A stretch of DNA of 64,000 nucleotides from Ulota crispa. Its lineage: Eukaryota > Streptophyta > Bryopsida > Orthotrichales > Orthotrichaceae. The position numbers and the translations under genes were made by a program. The stretch is from the NCBI GenBank assembly GCA_963920765.1, contig OY987243.1, forward strand, positions 20,765,419-20,829,418, read 5' to 3'. The notes beneath the pieces are model-generated. The model did no database searches. It was not told where the DNA came from and saw only the letters and a list, made by a program, of their open reading frames with translations. Numbering within the stretch: position 1 is the stretch's first letter; the number at the start of each line of letters is the position of its first letter. Shown in pieces: positions 22,375-33,535 of the stretch.

Positions 22375-24839
22375 TTAAGCCTTGGCAGCACCTTCAAGGG
22401 CCTTCCAGACTGCAACGATGAACTTACTCTCCATGGTAACACCCTCTGCAACAGGCACATAAGTGGCAGTCCAGGTGGCAGTGGTGCTTCCCTCTGTCGG
22501 TCCAGGAGCATATTGAGCCACGGCAGAGACGTGCTTGAATCTGGGATCGCCTTTAATCATTGTGTAACCCACCGTCTTGGTAGCCTCGTCAAGCAAATGT
22601 AAACGCTCCACAAGCTCTCCGCCATCAGGAATAGCTGCACAAAAAAGTGGACCATCAGAAAAAAAAAACACTCTTTCCAACCTTATGCCCAAGTGTCACC
22701 CAAACTTGAAAATTGAGCAATATCTGTAAGGTATTGTGCTCAGTCCAATTGCAACCCTCTCAGATAAAGCGTCCCATAGGTAGGTTACAAATGGATATGG
22801 AGTGGTCCTTGGATGAACCCCTTTTTAAGTCCTAGAAAATAAGGTGTATTCTATTGCAAGCGCCAATCATACTTCTTGATTTCACCTCATCTCTTCACAA
22901 GTTGCAAGGGGACGGTTTATGAGAGACTTAGAGTCACAAATAGGTGTCTACTACAAAAAAAAATTGAAAATTGATCAACAATTCAATAATGCTTCAAAAA
23001 ACATGAAAAATAGAGTTACATTTATCATCCATTAGACAAAAATCTTTTTGCCTTCAAAAGCCCATGAAAAGGCAAACCAACCCTTAAAGTGTCGAACACC
23101 ATATTAGATAAATTGGGAAAAAAAGTACATTCTAAGATGTTCACTATTTCTATCATTATGTACAATTTAACACATTACACAAAAATAAGCGTGCATTTTC
23201 TTTAACAATAGTGAAACCTCAATGATTACTTCCAAAAACTTCAAATGAAATACAACTTTGAGCTATAGATATGCCTACATTTACTATAATTATGTAAGAT
23301 TAAGGTGGAGTACAAAATGGTCCCTCCTTTTTCCCAATTTACCTAATATGGTGTGACTCGGTTTTAGAGCATACTACTACCTTAATGAGAAACTGATGAA
23401 CAAAAAATTAGAGTAGAAATTTTTCTTAGGAAGAGTGTCAGCATACCAGGACCCATCTTGCAGACGCGGATGCTGCCAACTTCGCCGTTGCCCTGGACGA
23501 ATGTGCAGGACTGGAAGATCTGAGGCAGGGCTTTGGGGAGGATGGTGTTCGCCTTCTTCACTGCACCCCAGATGGCGTCCGGGCTGACGTGGAGTGTCTC
23601 GCTGTGCGTCAAAGTCTTCTTGGCCAGGACGGCTTTCTCGAAGGTCTTGAACATGAGGCTGGTGACGCCCTTGATGTGCTCCGGAGGACCGGCTTCGCCC
23701 ACGGGGTCGTACTTCCCCGTCCAAGTTGCTTCCGTCTGGTTCTCACCTGTGGCAACGAAATGCAACTCTCCTGTGAAGTTGGTGTACCTGGGATCGCCCT
23801 CCACCACTGTGTATGTCAACGTCTTGGTGGCGTCGTCCACCGTGTCCAGGCGTTCCTTTGCAGCTCCTGCTTGTGGAATGGCTGCGCATTCAACACAGGT
23901 CACTTGATCACCTTGTTGTCTACTTAAGGTAGGAGGTTCACAAACCGACCATCTTAAGTCTGAAACTGAATTTTGGGGAGGTGAAACATCTTGGAATATT
24001 TTTCAGTAAATAATCAGTAAATAACTCTTGAAAGACGAGGAATTGGCATCTAATGCAACTTGTTTCATATTCTTTGGAGCTTTATGAAATTAGTTATGAG
24101 ATTTTGAAGTTGAAGTGACATAGGACTCAAAGACCATCAACCTCCTCATATGTACTCTGCTAGTACTTTATTGAAGCCTATGAAAAACCGCATCTATAAA
24201 ATAAGTACATTTAAGAAGGTGGACGGTTTGAGCGGAATATGAGCCTCCTGCCTTAATTGAGAACCACCATTACAAACATTCCTTTGCCTCATCCAAGCAT
24301 CAAGCAGATCACACAAATCAGGATGAAAAGCTCACACAGAAGCTGCTCTTTCGGTATCCATGCCGAAGTGAAACAGCGATCTCGAATACCACACAGAGCT
24401 AATCACATGCTCTTACAAACACAATTCCTTCCATAAACGGCTCTAAACCATCAAGATATATCGATCCCATTCATCGATCCCATTCATCGATCCCATCCAT
24501 CGATCCCATTCATCGATCCCATCCATCGATCCCATTCATCGATCCCATCCATCGATCCCATCCCTCGATAACATCCATCGATCCAGATGATGGTGGACTC
24601 AGCGAAAATGTGCTCAACTACAAAAAAAAATTGCCAATTTGCAAGAGGAAAACAATCTTACCAGGTCCGAAATGCAACACACGGAGAGTGCCGGGACCGC
24701 CGTTGCCCTCGAGAATCTCAAACTTGGCGAAGTACTCCGACAGCAGATCAGGTAAAACCTTGTCAGAATGCTTGCAGCACTCCCACGCATCCTCAGCTGA
24801 GCAGTGGAGCACCTCGGTATGGGATAGGGTGTGCGCCAT
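22375..24839 (-). CDS. Two-domain Bet v 1/PR-10-like protein (copy B)
   Basis: Paralogue of the gene at 12740-14262, same strand, about 8 kb away. Exons 24839-24662, 23881-23447 and 22634-22375 encode 290 residues. Exons 1 and 2 have exactly the same lengths as in copy A (178 and 435 nt), and the last is 3 nt shorter. Domain 1 has the Bet v 1 P-loop EGNGGPGT. Domain 2 begins around LTHSETLHVSPDAIW and has QGNGEVGS in place of the P-loop. About four in five residues of the middle exon match copy A. The introns are larger than in A (780 and 812 bp). Intron 1 holds a TA-flanked MITE and a 13-bp minisatellite; intron 2 holds an ACACCATATT foldback. A GC-rich palindrome lies about 180 bp upstream of the start codon. 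Role inferred: binding of small hydrophobic ligands, as in PR-10 proteins. Confidence 0.9.
23096..23354. mobile_element. ACACCATATTAG foldback in intron 2 of PR-10 copy B
   Basis: Inverted ends ACACCATATTAGATAAATTG and ACACCATATTAGGTAAATTG. Same subfamily as 8863-9116. Absent from intron 2 of copy A. Confidence 0.8.
23937..24253. mobile_element. Stowaway-like MITE in intron 1 of PR-10 copy B
   Basis: TA at 23935-23936 and 24254-24255. Ends AGGTAGGAGG and AGGCAGGAGG. Absent from the 219-bp intron 1 of copy A. Confidence 0.8.
24461..24584 (+). repeat. 13-bp minisatellite in intron 1 of PR-10 copy B
   Basis: About nine and a half copies of TCGATCCCATYCA, with alternating C/T variants. Confidence 0.9.
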
Positions 24840-25017
24840 CTCTTCCAAATATTGCAACCTCGGAGATCGAAGGACAAGACTGAACGTACAAATGTATCAA
24901 AGGAGAGGAGCTTTGCATTGAGGATTGGTGATGATGATGACAGAGTCCGAAAGGGATGGTATTTGTAACACTCCATGGCACTCAAAGTCTTGCTCTGCAA
25001 CAGATTTCTAGATAACT

Positions 25018-25180
25018 CTGAGGGCCCCCTTCCATGTGGAGTCGGGGGGCCGGTCAGTCTATTAAAAGCCGACCGATAATCGGTCGGATCCGGTTTTTCC
25101 AGACCCCGATCGGACCGATTATCGGTCGTCTTTTAATAGACTGACCGGCCCCCCGACTCCACATGGAAGGGGGCCCTGAG
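25018..25180. repeat. GC-rich near-perfect palindrome upstream of PR-10 copy B
   Basis: Arms of about 70 bp begin CTGAGGGCCCCCTTCCATG and end as its complement. They include GGCCGGTCAGTCTATTAAAA and a nested GACCGATAATCGGTC motif, with a short loop near 25100. A foldback MITE or a hairpin transcript source; no coding content. Confidence 0.85.
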
Positions 25181-25469
25181 TGGGGGCAGTTTTTCCACGA
25201 TCGGTGACTCCAATACCGCCAACCATTCACACCGACCATTACACCACGTGTTTGTGGACGAAACACACCAAATTGATCCGTAAGGAAATGTCATTTCTCT
25301 GTTCCCTTCGTTGGTGATCGGTAATGTCAGTGCCATAGCTCTTAACCCTAAGTCACAACTTATTCTCACAGTATCCAATGAATACATTTAAAAGTGCAAA
25401 TTCATCATTTTTTTGTTGCTAATAGGATCCTATAGTTTGCTAGATGTTTATGAATAATCATCAGGTTAG

Positions 25470-25824
25470 CCCCTAGACGTCAGGGTGGTCACCCAGTGTT
25501 TTTGCGTGAACATTGATTCTACAGTACTACCCACATATTATAGTATTATTTTTGAAAATTTCAAAAGTCAATAGTACTAGCTACCCTCAAAAAAATTGTA
25601 ACTAGGATTGCAAGGAACCTTCAACCACGGTTGTCAATCTTCTCACAAACTAGAGTTTATAAAATGTGAGGGTAATCTATAAGTCTATCTTTGACATTTC
25701 ATAATAGAGCACATCTCCATGATCATTTAAAAAAAAGAAAAGAATAAAAAAAGTTTTTTTTTGAACTTAGTGTTTTTTTTTTGTCACTAAGCAGACGGAA
25801 ACCGTCCGCTTCGACGTTTAAGAG
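25470..25824. mobile_element. CCC-type MITE (355 bp), TTAG/TTAA flanks
   Basis: Ends CCCCTAGACGTCAGG and CTCTTAAACGTCGAAG. The right flank is TTAA; the left is the one-base variant TTAG. The interior is related to 27860-28213. Confidence 0.6.
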
Positions 25825-25828
25825 TTAA

Positions 25829-26770
25829 AACCCCTTAATTTGATGGTTATGGGTGCTGCTACCTTGTTGTAGATAACGCGTAATAATCGAACCATCGCAC
25901 AAACCCTAATTTCCAAGAAGCACTGATGATGCACCTTTATTATTGCATCCGGTCTCACTTGATAAAGTGCTTCGACATATAAATGGACACTGGTATACCA
26001 AAACGCAAGCAAGCTGAGGTTATACGGTATGCCGGTTTGTGGTGCCAGGGTGGAAAATCTCTGTCAGCTTCTTCTGCAGCCATAAATTTATAAATTTGTC
26101 ACCAGGAGATTGAATTTGGGAAATTTGAATTTACTTATGGGATTCAAAGACCCTGATATAATCTAGATTCTAGAACTGAGGAGAAGGACAAAACTAACCA
26201 ACTCCAACATGGAGACACTGACATTGTTGCTGTTACCCTTTGTTTGTAAACAGAGTTAAAAATTTCCACCCTTAGCTAGCTTTAGAAAACGGCATGTCAT
26301 GTAAATAGAGCCCTAAAAAGCATAATCAAATGATCACGGAAGACGGCGATCTGGACATCGTCGTCTTTGAAAGCGCAAATCCGACAACTAAAATAAGTTA
26401 GGCGCAAAATTGAGGAGAGAAACCGATGTCAACATTGTTGAAAATGGCATCCGCAGAACTGGATAATTCGTCCCCACCAGACAGTCAAGTCAACTGGCCG
26501 CTTCACACAAGTCCCATGCACAAGAACCAAAGCTTGAGGAGATTGAGATATGGTACAGTAGTGTAGATATCGATGGTCGGGCATGCAGATTGTGTATTTC
26601 CTTGACCAGAGGGATCCGTGACCTCATCCCTTGGCAATGGCAACGTTCTTGTAGCAGTGGCTGACTGGCATGGCTGGCGATCAGTTCTATAGACCACGTG
26701 GTCTACGTCTACCTCCCTAATTGCACACTGGTTGCGGTCAGTGAGCGAATGGTGGTCGGGCAGAGTGCGC
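25829..26770. other. Intergenic; unassigned open frame at 26838-26503
   Basis: 26300-26760 is moderately GC-rich with a 111-codon minus-strand frame of no recognisable family. 25840-25870 looks like a stray end of the AGGTAG family (gctgctacctt). Confidence 0.3.
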
Positions 26771-26774
26771 ACTA

Positions 26775-26913
26775 AGATAGGCACACCCAATTGCGAGGGC
26801 TCCCCAATTCCAACCCTTAATGTACTCAAAATGTACATTTCAGTACATCATAGGTTCATAAAGTTGGAATTGGGGAGGTCCTGTGAAAGGGTCGCTTATG
26901 GGTGTGCTTACTT
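26775..26913. mobile_element. Short Stowaway-like MITE (139 bp)
   Basis: TA on both sides. Inverted ends AGATAGGCACACCCA and AAGTAAGCACACCCA. The centre inverts cccaattccaac. Confidence 0.65.
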
Positions 26914-26923
26914 TAACCCTTAA

Positions 26924-27855
26924 TCCCTAAAAGTCTAAATAGTTTTCTCCACTAAAAGTCACTTTTAACTGCCACTTTGAGGGAATGAATAAAAATGTAG
27001 GAAATAAAGTTTGTTTTGTAAATCCAACCATAGGATCTTGCCTTAAACTAGAAAAAGTACTTGTGGGAAAAATCAAGTCATTCTAGATGGAGAGGAAGGA
27101 GATGTTTACATCTAAAGTGGAAAAAAAGGTTTCATTTTGTGCTGTCCAAAAAAATTTCAAAAGCCTTAGTCCACTTTTACATGAAAAAAATTACTCTACA
27201 CAAACTTGAGGTTTATTTTTCCCATGTAGCACACCAAGTTATGTATGTGTGGGAGAAATTTCAAATCAATTGGAACTATACAACACATGAGGGAAAATAG
27301 TAAGTAAAAAGAAGTAGAGAATGAATCAAATCACTAAACTGTTAAGAGTTTAATTATTAAAATGAAAAAATGAAAATCTCAATTGTTATAATGTTGTGAT
27401 AAACAATCTACTTCCTTAGGTTTGGTTTTTTTTCCAAAATATTGAAAATTGTGGAAAATAAAGGACTTCAAAGTGTATTTTAGAGCAGAGAATCCATATT
27501 TGCCCACAAACTAAAACATCTCATAACTTTCATCTCATCAATTGAAGTTGAATGATTCAAAGCTTCCCACATATAAAAAAATCTAAAGAACCAATTTCAG
27601 ATTTCTATTTTTAGAAAATACAAATTTTAAAGAATTTTTTGGGCAACCTGGATTGCCCTCCCTCCCCAGGCAGCAAAAATTCTTGCATAACTTCTTTGTC
27701 AAATGTCAGAATGACAAAAAAATTAGATTTGTTGGTAGGTCTTGGAATTCCCCACCTTCAATAAAAGTTTAAAAAAGTCACAAAAACTAGATTAGCTATA
27801 GGTACATGCCCAAAACCTCAACTGTCCCCCTGAGGGATAGCTGGGCCTTTAGGAG
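26924..27855. mobile_element. Long TTAA-flanked element (932 bp)
   Basis: TTAA at 26920-26923 and 27856-27859. Ends TCCCTAAAAG and CTCCTAAAGG. The interior is an inverted-orientation relative of 60234-61170 (shared motifs such as ggagatgtttacatcta and gtgctgtccaaaa). Confidence 0.75.
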
Positions 27856-27859
27856 TTAA

Positions 27860-28213
27860 ACACTGGACTAATCACCATGACCAGCCCGGCTAGGTACTTT
27901 ACATTGTTCATCTTAGTGCCCAGCAATTATAAAATAATTTCCTAAAGTTGTAAGAGTCAATAGTGCACGGTGCCCTCATGAAAATTGTAAGAAGGGCACC
28001 TTGGGACCTAACACCGTGTTTCTGAATCTTATCACAATTTGGTTACCAAAAAATATGAATGCATTTGATGAGAGAATCTTTTGTCTTTCATGATGGACCA
28101 TGTATTTATGATCCCTTTTGAAAAAAATCAAATGAAAAACAACTTTTTTTGTAACACAAGATTTTTCTTTTCAAAGTCAGAGGACGTTTTTTGTCCTCTT
28201 CTACGTTTAGGGG
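27860..28213. mobile_element. CCC-type element, left end decayed, sharing a TTAA with its neighbour
   Basis: The right end complement is CCCCTAAACGTAGAAGAGG, followed by CTAA. The interior resembles 25470-25824 (gtcaatagt, aaaattgtaa). It starts directly at the TTAA of the preceding element. Confidence 0.55.
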
Positions 28214-28252
28214 CTAAGGGTAAGGTTGTGGTTGTCACCAGGGCGTGAGCGA

Positions 28253-29133
28253 GAGCATCTACTGCAACCTTGTAATCATGCGGAGGTCCCTGCAAATATC
28301 TTGTCCATTTAAGAAGGGATGGTCACTTGTATCCCCAACAATGCAAGACGTTAAATATAGTGCTAGTCATTGCAGTCAATCACAAGTCAAGGAACTTTCA
28401 AGAGCAATAAAGTAAGATATGAGGACTTGCTATCCAAGAGAAAATATAGCATGTAGAGGGTTTAGAGGCCCCCTTCAAATATGGCTTATTTGAAGAAAGA
28501 AGGTAAATATAGAGGCTGACACACACTAAAATTGATTGCTTATCATCCAAAATTAGAAGGGAGGGGACATTTGCAGGGTTGTAGGAGATGCTCTGAGGGG
28601 TTGAATTGTGTAGGCTAGAGCTCATCAACTGCAAAGCTAGCTTCTGGGTGTGGACATGTTTGGCATGGGGTGTTGTACGTGGTGCAGTAATGCATATATT
28701 TGGGGTGGTGTAAGGGCTCAATGGCAGAATAGGACTAACGTGTGGGTGGATGGTTGCAAAGGCATGGTGGTGGTGTGGTTTGGTGTGATGGGATGTCAAG
28801 AGCTGGTTTGAGTGGTATAGAGGTCTCTCCAAACTAAACCTAAAAAGGAAAAAGTTAGCCAAGGTGATGGTACAATGACACCCCAATATTATACTTTTGG
28901 GTGAATTTTCCATTTCTAAGTTTGATTTGAAGAAACCTCTAAATTTTTTGGAAGCTAGCTAATATTTGATGGGATGTTTTCAAATTAGTCAATGCCCAAA
29001 CCCAAAATTCATTACATTTTCACAATAATATTTTTAGTTCCCTTCAAATAAAAAAAATTATGATAATTTTTAAAATCTATTAAAATACCAAAATTAATTA
29101 CCAAGATTGTTGCTAGGTGCATTGCAAATGCCC
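28253..29133. mobile_element. Harbinger-like element (881 bp)
   Basis: Ends GAGCATCTACTGCAACC and GGGCATTTGCAATGCACC. The right part shares the aacctctaaattttttggaag region with 3621-4134. The minus-strand open frame at 28913-28398 lies inside it and has no transposase motif. The TAA duplication is not preserved on the left. Confidence 0.6.
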
Positions 29134-29164
29134 TTACTCCGTTACCTCCATGTACTGTACATAT

Positions 29165-29281
29165 ATGTACAAGAAACTATGTCCAAATTGACAAAAAATA
29201 TTAGTAATGACAAAAATATGTCCAAACCAACATGTACAAATTGACAAAAACTGTCCAATTTGACAATTTTCCCTTGTAGAT
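29165..29281. mobile_element. CACTA-like miniature repeat, diverged ends
   Basis: Begins near tgtacaagaaactatg and ends tttcccttgtag, with internal tccaaattgacaaaaa boxes. No clean 3-bp duplication. Confidence 0.45.
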
Positions 29282-29698
29282 ATGTATAAAGAAATGGGGT
29301 TTTTCTTGCATGAAATTTTTCTTTGTTTGTGGAGCTAAAGGTTTCACATGAAACGGTTTTTTTTGTTATTAAACTCTTTACGCGTGAGGCCCAAAGATTT
29401 TCATGTGCCACATCATAAGAGTTGATATCTATGAAAAAAGGTTTTTGTAGCTGAAGGTTTTCATGTGAAATTAATAACATTATATAATAATGCAGCATGG
29501 TCTCAAAACAATGTTGGAGACCTAACAATGACGTATTAAAATAATAATAATAATAATTTGATGTTAAGATATCTAGTTTTTTGGAGAGATTTTCTCATGA
29601 ATGCTTGAGTTCTTTTCAATTCAAAATGGATATATTTACAACCAATGAAGAATGTTATACAAAGATTACTTTTTCTAAATGTAATTTTTGACAATGAG
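29282..29698. other. AT-rich spacer between two CACTA-like miniatures
   Basis: Contains a short ATA/ATT run near 29540. No gene recognised. Confidence 0.3.
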
Positions 29699-29856
29699 CA
29701 CTATGAGGGAACATTGAATATTGTCAAATTGGACAGTTTTTGTCAATTTGGATGTGTTAATTTGGACATGTTTTTGTCATTGCAAACATTTTTATGTCAA
29801 TTCAAACACAATTAATGAATTTGGACATGTCAATTTGATCACAATTTCTTGTAGTG
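29699..29856. mobile_element. Miniature CACTA element (158 bp) with GAG target duplication
   Basis: Ends CACTATGAGGGAAC and CACTACAAGAAATTGTG (inverted), with GAG at 29696-29698 and 29857-29859. Internal gtcaatttggacatg boxes alternate in orientation, like CACTA subterminal repeats. Confidence 0.8.
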
Positions 29857-30075
29857 GAGAGAAACACAATTTTGGTCTTAAAATTTTGTTCAATACGTCA
29901 TTAGGTTGTATACTGAATTATAATGTGACCTAGTAAGGAGTTGGCTTGGGTTTCTAAAGAGTTGCAACCCACCAAAATTCAAAAAACTTGAGAGTTTGAA
30001 ATCTTACTGTAATGTCTTTTGAGTTAATTAAAAACACCTCATTTGAAAAAAACTAAATCTCTTCCAGTTGCATTA

Positions 30076-30295
30076 AGGTAGTGTGTTCTAATTGCGTTCA
30101 TGCTCTAATTGCGTTTGGCTCTAGGAACAAGAGACATTTTAGATTAAATATCTATGAGTGTCATTGATGAGTTAGGTGGGACTAGCTAGTCCCACCTAAC
30201 TCATCAATGACACTCATAGATATTTAATCTAAAATGTCTCTCGTTCCTAGAACCAAATGCAATTAGAGCATGAATGCAATTAGAACACACTACCT
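30076..30295. mobile_element. TA-flanked near-perfect palindrome (220 bp)
   Basis: TA at 30074-30075 and 30296-30297. Ends AGGTAGTGTGTTCTAATTGC are inverted, and the palindrome closes at actagctagt near 30188. A second copy is nested at 53574-53803. Very few mismatches between the arms suggest a recent insertion or conversion. Confidence 0.85.
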
Positions 30296-30305
30296 TATTA
30301 TTCAA

Positions 30306-30765
30306 GGGAATTGATATATGCACACCGAGGGTTGATATTTGTACACCCCCCGTGGTAAATTTTAGATTTCTACCATCTAAAAGCTGAATTTGAGAACTTT
30401 GAATTCAAATTTGGACTTAGAGACCATGATTTAATCTAGAATCATAAAAATGTTGCAATTCAACAACACCCAATGAAAAAGCTTATCTTTTTTTACAAAC
30501 AAAAGTAACATTTTTCCCCCTAGCTAAACTTTTTCATTGGGTGTTGTTGAATTTCAACTTTTTCATTGGGTGTTGTTGAATTTCAACTTTTTCATTGGGT
30601 GTTGTTGAATTTCAACTTTTTAATGGTTCTAGACTAAATCATGGTCTCTAACTCCAAATCTAAATTCAAAATTCTCAGATTCAGCTTTATGATGGTAGAA
30701 ATCTAAAACTCACCCTAAGGGGGGTGTGCATACATCAACCCTCCGGTGTGCATATATCAATTCCC
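30306..30765. mobile_element. GGGAATTGATATATGCACACC MITE
   Basis: Inverted ends GGGAATTGATATATGCACACC-type. Contains a three-copy 29-bp internal tandem repeat (30527-30613). It immediately follows the palindrome at 30076. A clear 9-bp duplication is not visible. Confidence 0.7.
30527..30613 (+). repeat. 29-bp tandem repeat, three copies
   Basis: Units start aactttttcattgggtgttg at 30527, 30556 and 30585, inside the MITE at 30306-30765. Confidence 0.9.
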
Positions 30766-31272
30766 TATTTTTATTTCATGCTTTTAATGTCATATACAAT
30801 TTTGCACAAATGAGTGTTCCATATTTATCCACTTTTACCAACATCATCAACATCCTTGCAGCTTTAACTACCTTTTAGAACTTGAAATTGTCTCAACTCA
30901 AACAAGCCTATTGTACATTGAGAATAGATTGAGAATATACTAGTGGTAAATTGTTGACAAACTTGTAGTGATTTTAAATGCATCTAAATCATAATTACAT
31001 TTTTTTTCCAAATGATTTTTTTCTAACACTTCTCTTAATTAGATTTATGTCAAACTTTAACATGCTCCTTTCTTTAAGCTTTTCAAATATGTAATTAGTT
31101 TTAGATTTGATAAAATATTGATTGCGTGAGAAAATTATAAAAAAACGGACTACAACTTTCTGTCTAGGACTCTATGATGATTGGTAAAAAAAACACATGA
31201 TTACAAACTCAAAACCATCTTTAATTCACATGAAAGTAAACAAACCACTTTTTGTGAATATAGTATTTTTTT
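30766..31272. other. AT-rich intergenic, no feature seen
   Basis: No coding or repeat structure recognised. Confidence 0.3.
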
Positions 31273-31597
31273 GGGGAAATTTGATGTATACCCCTGAAAT
31301 TTCCAATATTTGTTCAAATGCCCTTGGTTTTTCAGAAATTGCTGATATACTCTTAAACCATAATTTTCATGTGTTTGTTCCCCGGTCTATTCTATTGTGC
31401 ACATCATTTCTTTCTCCCTTTGTGCACATGCCAAGTGAAAAAGAAGTAATGTAGGCACAAGAGAAGATGGAAGGTGGCGTGCACAACAAAACAAACGCGT
31501 GAAAATTATGATCCAGGGATATTTGGGCAATTTATAGAAAAACCATGAATATTTGTACAAATATTGCAAATTTCAGGGGTATCCATCAAATTTTCCC
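31273..31597. mobile_element. GGGAAA foldback element with 9-bp target duplication
   Basis: Ends GGGGAAATTTGATGTATAC and GGGAAAATTTGATGGATAC are inverted. The flanks tattttttt and tatttttta match at 8 of 9. Central inverted cacaaagggagaaag-like arms. MULE-type target duplication. Confidence 0.75.
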
Positions 31598-31736
31598 TAT
31601 TTTTTAGTTGTTTTTTGTCATTGCAAAAACAAAGGCTAGGTCACACTACGGTATCTCAACAAAAGTGCAAATCAACTGATAAAGGATTGCTTTATGGACC
31701 TCCAACCATGGAGACCTCAAAAGAGCGTGTGGCGTA

Positions 31737-32135
31737 AGGTAGACACACCCATTCCTGCTCGGTCCCCAATTTTGCACCCTACCTTCGATGCTTTTACCAC
31801 ATACTTTTTAACCCATATTGGAGCAGTGAACACTCCTTGCACAAGCAAATCTTGCCACATGTCACTTGTTGAGGTGCTTTGAGATGGTTGGGATTGGGAC
31901 CATCAAGTGCCATTACGGAAACACATCCAAATAGTTTCAAGGTTAGTCTAGAGTCGCTTTTAGGGATCCTATAAGTTGCAACTTTGCCCTCTAATACAAA
32001 ATAATCTAAAATAAAATTTTCCACAAAAATTATGTTCCATAATAGCTTGTTGAAAGGCTAACCCTACTGATTTTTATCCTGAAACCTTGAGGTGCCCTCA
32101 AACCTTTAAATAGTCGGGTATGGGTGCGCCTACCT
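31737..32135. mobile_element. Stowaway-like element with internal ORF (399 bp)
   Basis: TA at 31735-31736 and 32136-32137. Ends AGGTAGACACACCCA and AGGTAGGCGCACCCA. The minus strand (32024-31794) is open for 76 codons and resembles the frame in 16307-16712. Confidence 0.75.
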
Positions 32136-32137
32136 TA

Positions 32138-33138
32138 TAACTTACCGTTGGAACAACTGCCCCCCAGCCCCTAGCAACAAGAGCAGCAGGCTCTTATCCA
32201 TTCTGGAAAAGGCTGGGAACGGAACCATTCATGGGCCAAGGGGTTTCCATGTACCAGTCAAAAGCAAGGAAACCAAAAAACACATTTACAAAGCAAGTGC
32301 CATCCAAAACACTTGCTACTACCTTTATAAGATTCCATCCCACTTATCCTTAGAGGATATTTTTCTTGAGATATTTATGCTTATAAAAGTACAGGGTAGT
32401 GCTTGACAAAGGGAGCACAATGGGGAAAAAATGGGCTCACATGGATGGCAAAGCTTCACTAAGGAAGTTTTTTTGTTCTTATGATGTTTAAAAAGGAGAG
32501 GGTTGTCCAAAGTAAACCACTACACGAAAGTGGATAAAAAATTGTAATGGCCTATTATGCAAGCTTCCTTGCGCAATGCTCTTGCAATCTCAATCTTGCA
32601 AATGATTTGCCTCGGATATGAATGAACAGGCGATTTCCTTACAATGGTTTTCGAAGGTAGTTCAAGATTGTTTAGTTTACGTCTATTTCCTTCCTTTCAT
32701 GATAAATGAAAAAATGAATTACAATAGACTTTTTGAGGAATGAGAAAGTGAACTTAAGGTTTGTGTAGAACTTCACCCTTGAATGTCATTCTACGCCCTC
32801 ATAGAGCAACCTAAAGGATAAAAGAAATAAACAAAAAGCAAATATAGAGAATGAACATGGATGTGTCATCAATCACATCATCAATCACAGTAAAAACAAA
32901 ATACCAAGAAATTCAATTTGAACTTGGCAAGAATCAAAAAGCCCTTCAAACCTCTTGTGTGCGCATTATAAGTAAACGTGAAAAAATTTGATGTTGCTAA
33001 TAAGCACAACAAATGACTTGCATCAAGCTGAATTGGAAGTACCTTGCTTACACCACCATAACTAAGCACTATTGCATGAAGAAAGGTACTATGGAAACCC
33101 AACCCAGCTCTCTGAGCTAGGTTGACCTATTGAAGGGC
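32138..33138. other. Intergenic, no feature seen
   Basis: About 1 kb without an inverted-repeat element. Small open frames lack known motifs. Confidence 0.3.
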
Positions 33139-33140
33139 TA

Positions 33141-33535
33141 AGGTAGGCGCACCCATAAGCGTGGAAATAAGGGTTTTGGAGTAGATAAAACAATTGACTA
33201 ACTTTGAAAAAAATATTGTATGTTAGGAAATGGAAACCAAAAATATTGGCATCAATTTCAAGATTCCAACTACAAGCATTTGTTCACAAAGATATTTCAA
33301 AGTCTAAAATCACTGAAATTGTAGGAACCATGTGTAAGAGATGCTAATCATAAGGCTTGTTGGTTCTTAAATAGTGAGATGGGTACTCAAAACCTCATGC
33401 TAGTCACCCACAACCATCAATTCATCACCCATAACCATCACTTAGTCACCTACAACCATTTATTTTTTTATTGATTAACCCTGCCACTGTCAGGTTATGG
33501 GCATGGGGACGCAACGCTTATGGATGCTGCTACCT
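33141..33535. mobile_element. Stowaway-like MITE (395 bp)
   Basis: TA at 33139-33140 and 33536-33537. Ends AGGTAGGCGCACCCATAAGC and AGGTAGCAGCATCCATAAGC. Short tandem units (tagtcacccacaaccatca) at 33400-33460. Confidence 0.75.

Noticed and set aside
26503-26838. 111-codon minus-strand frame
   Set aside because: It overlaps the start of a Stowaway-like MITE and has no known motif; not called as a gene.
28398-28913. 171-codon minus-strand frame
   Set aside because: It lies inside a Harbinger-like element, is low in complexity (His/Ser/Pro-rich) and has no transposase or Myb-like motif.
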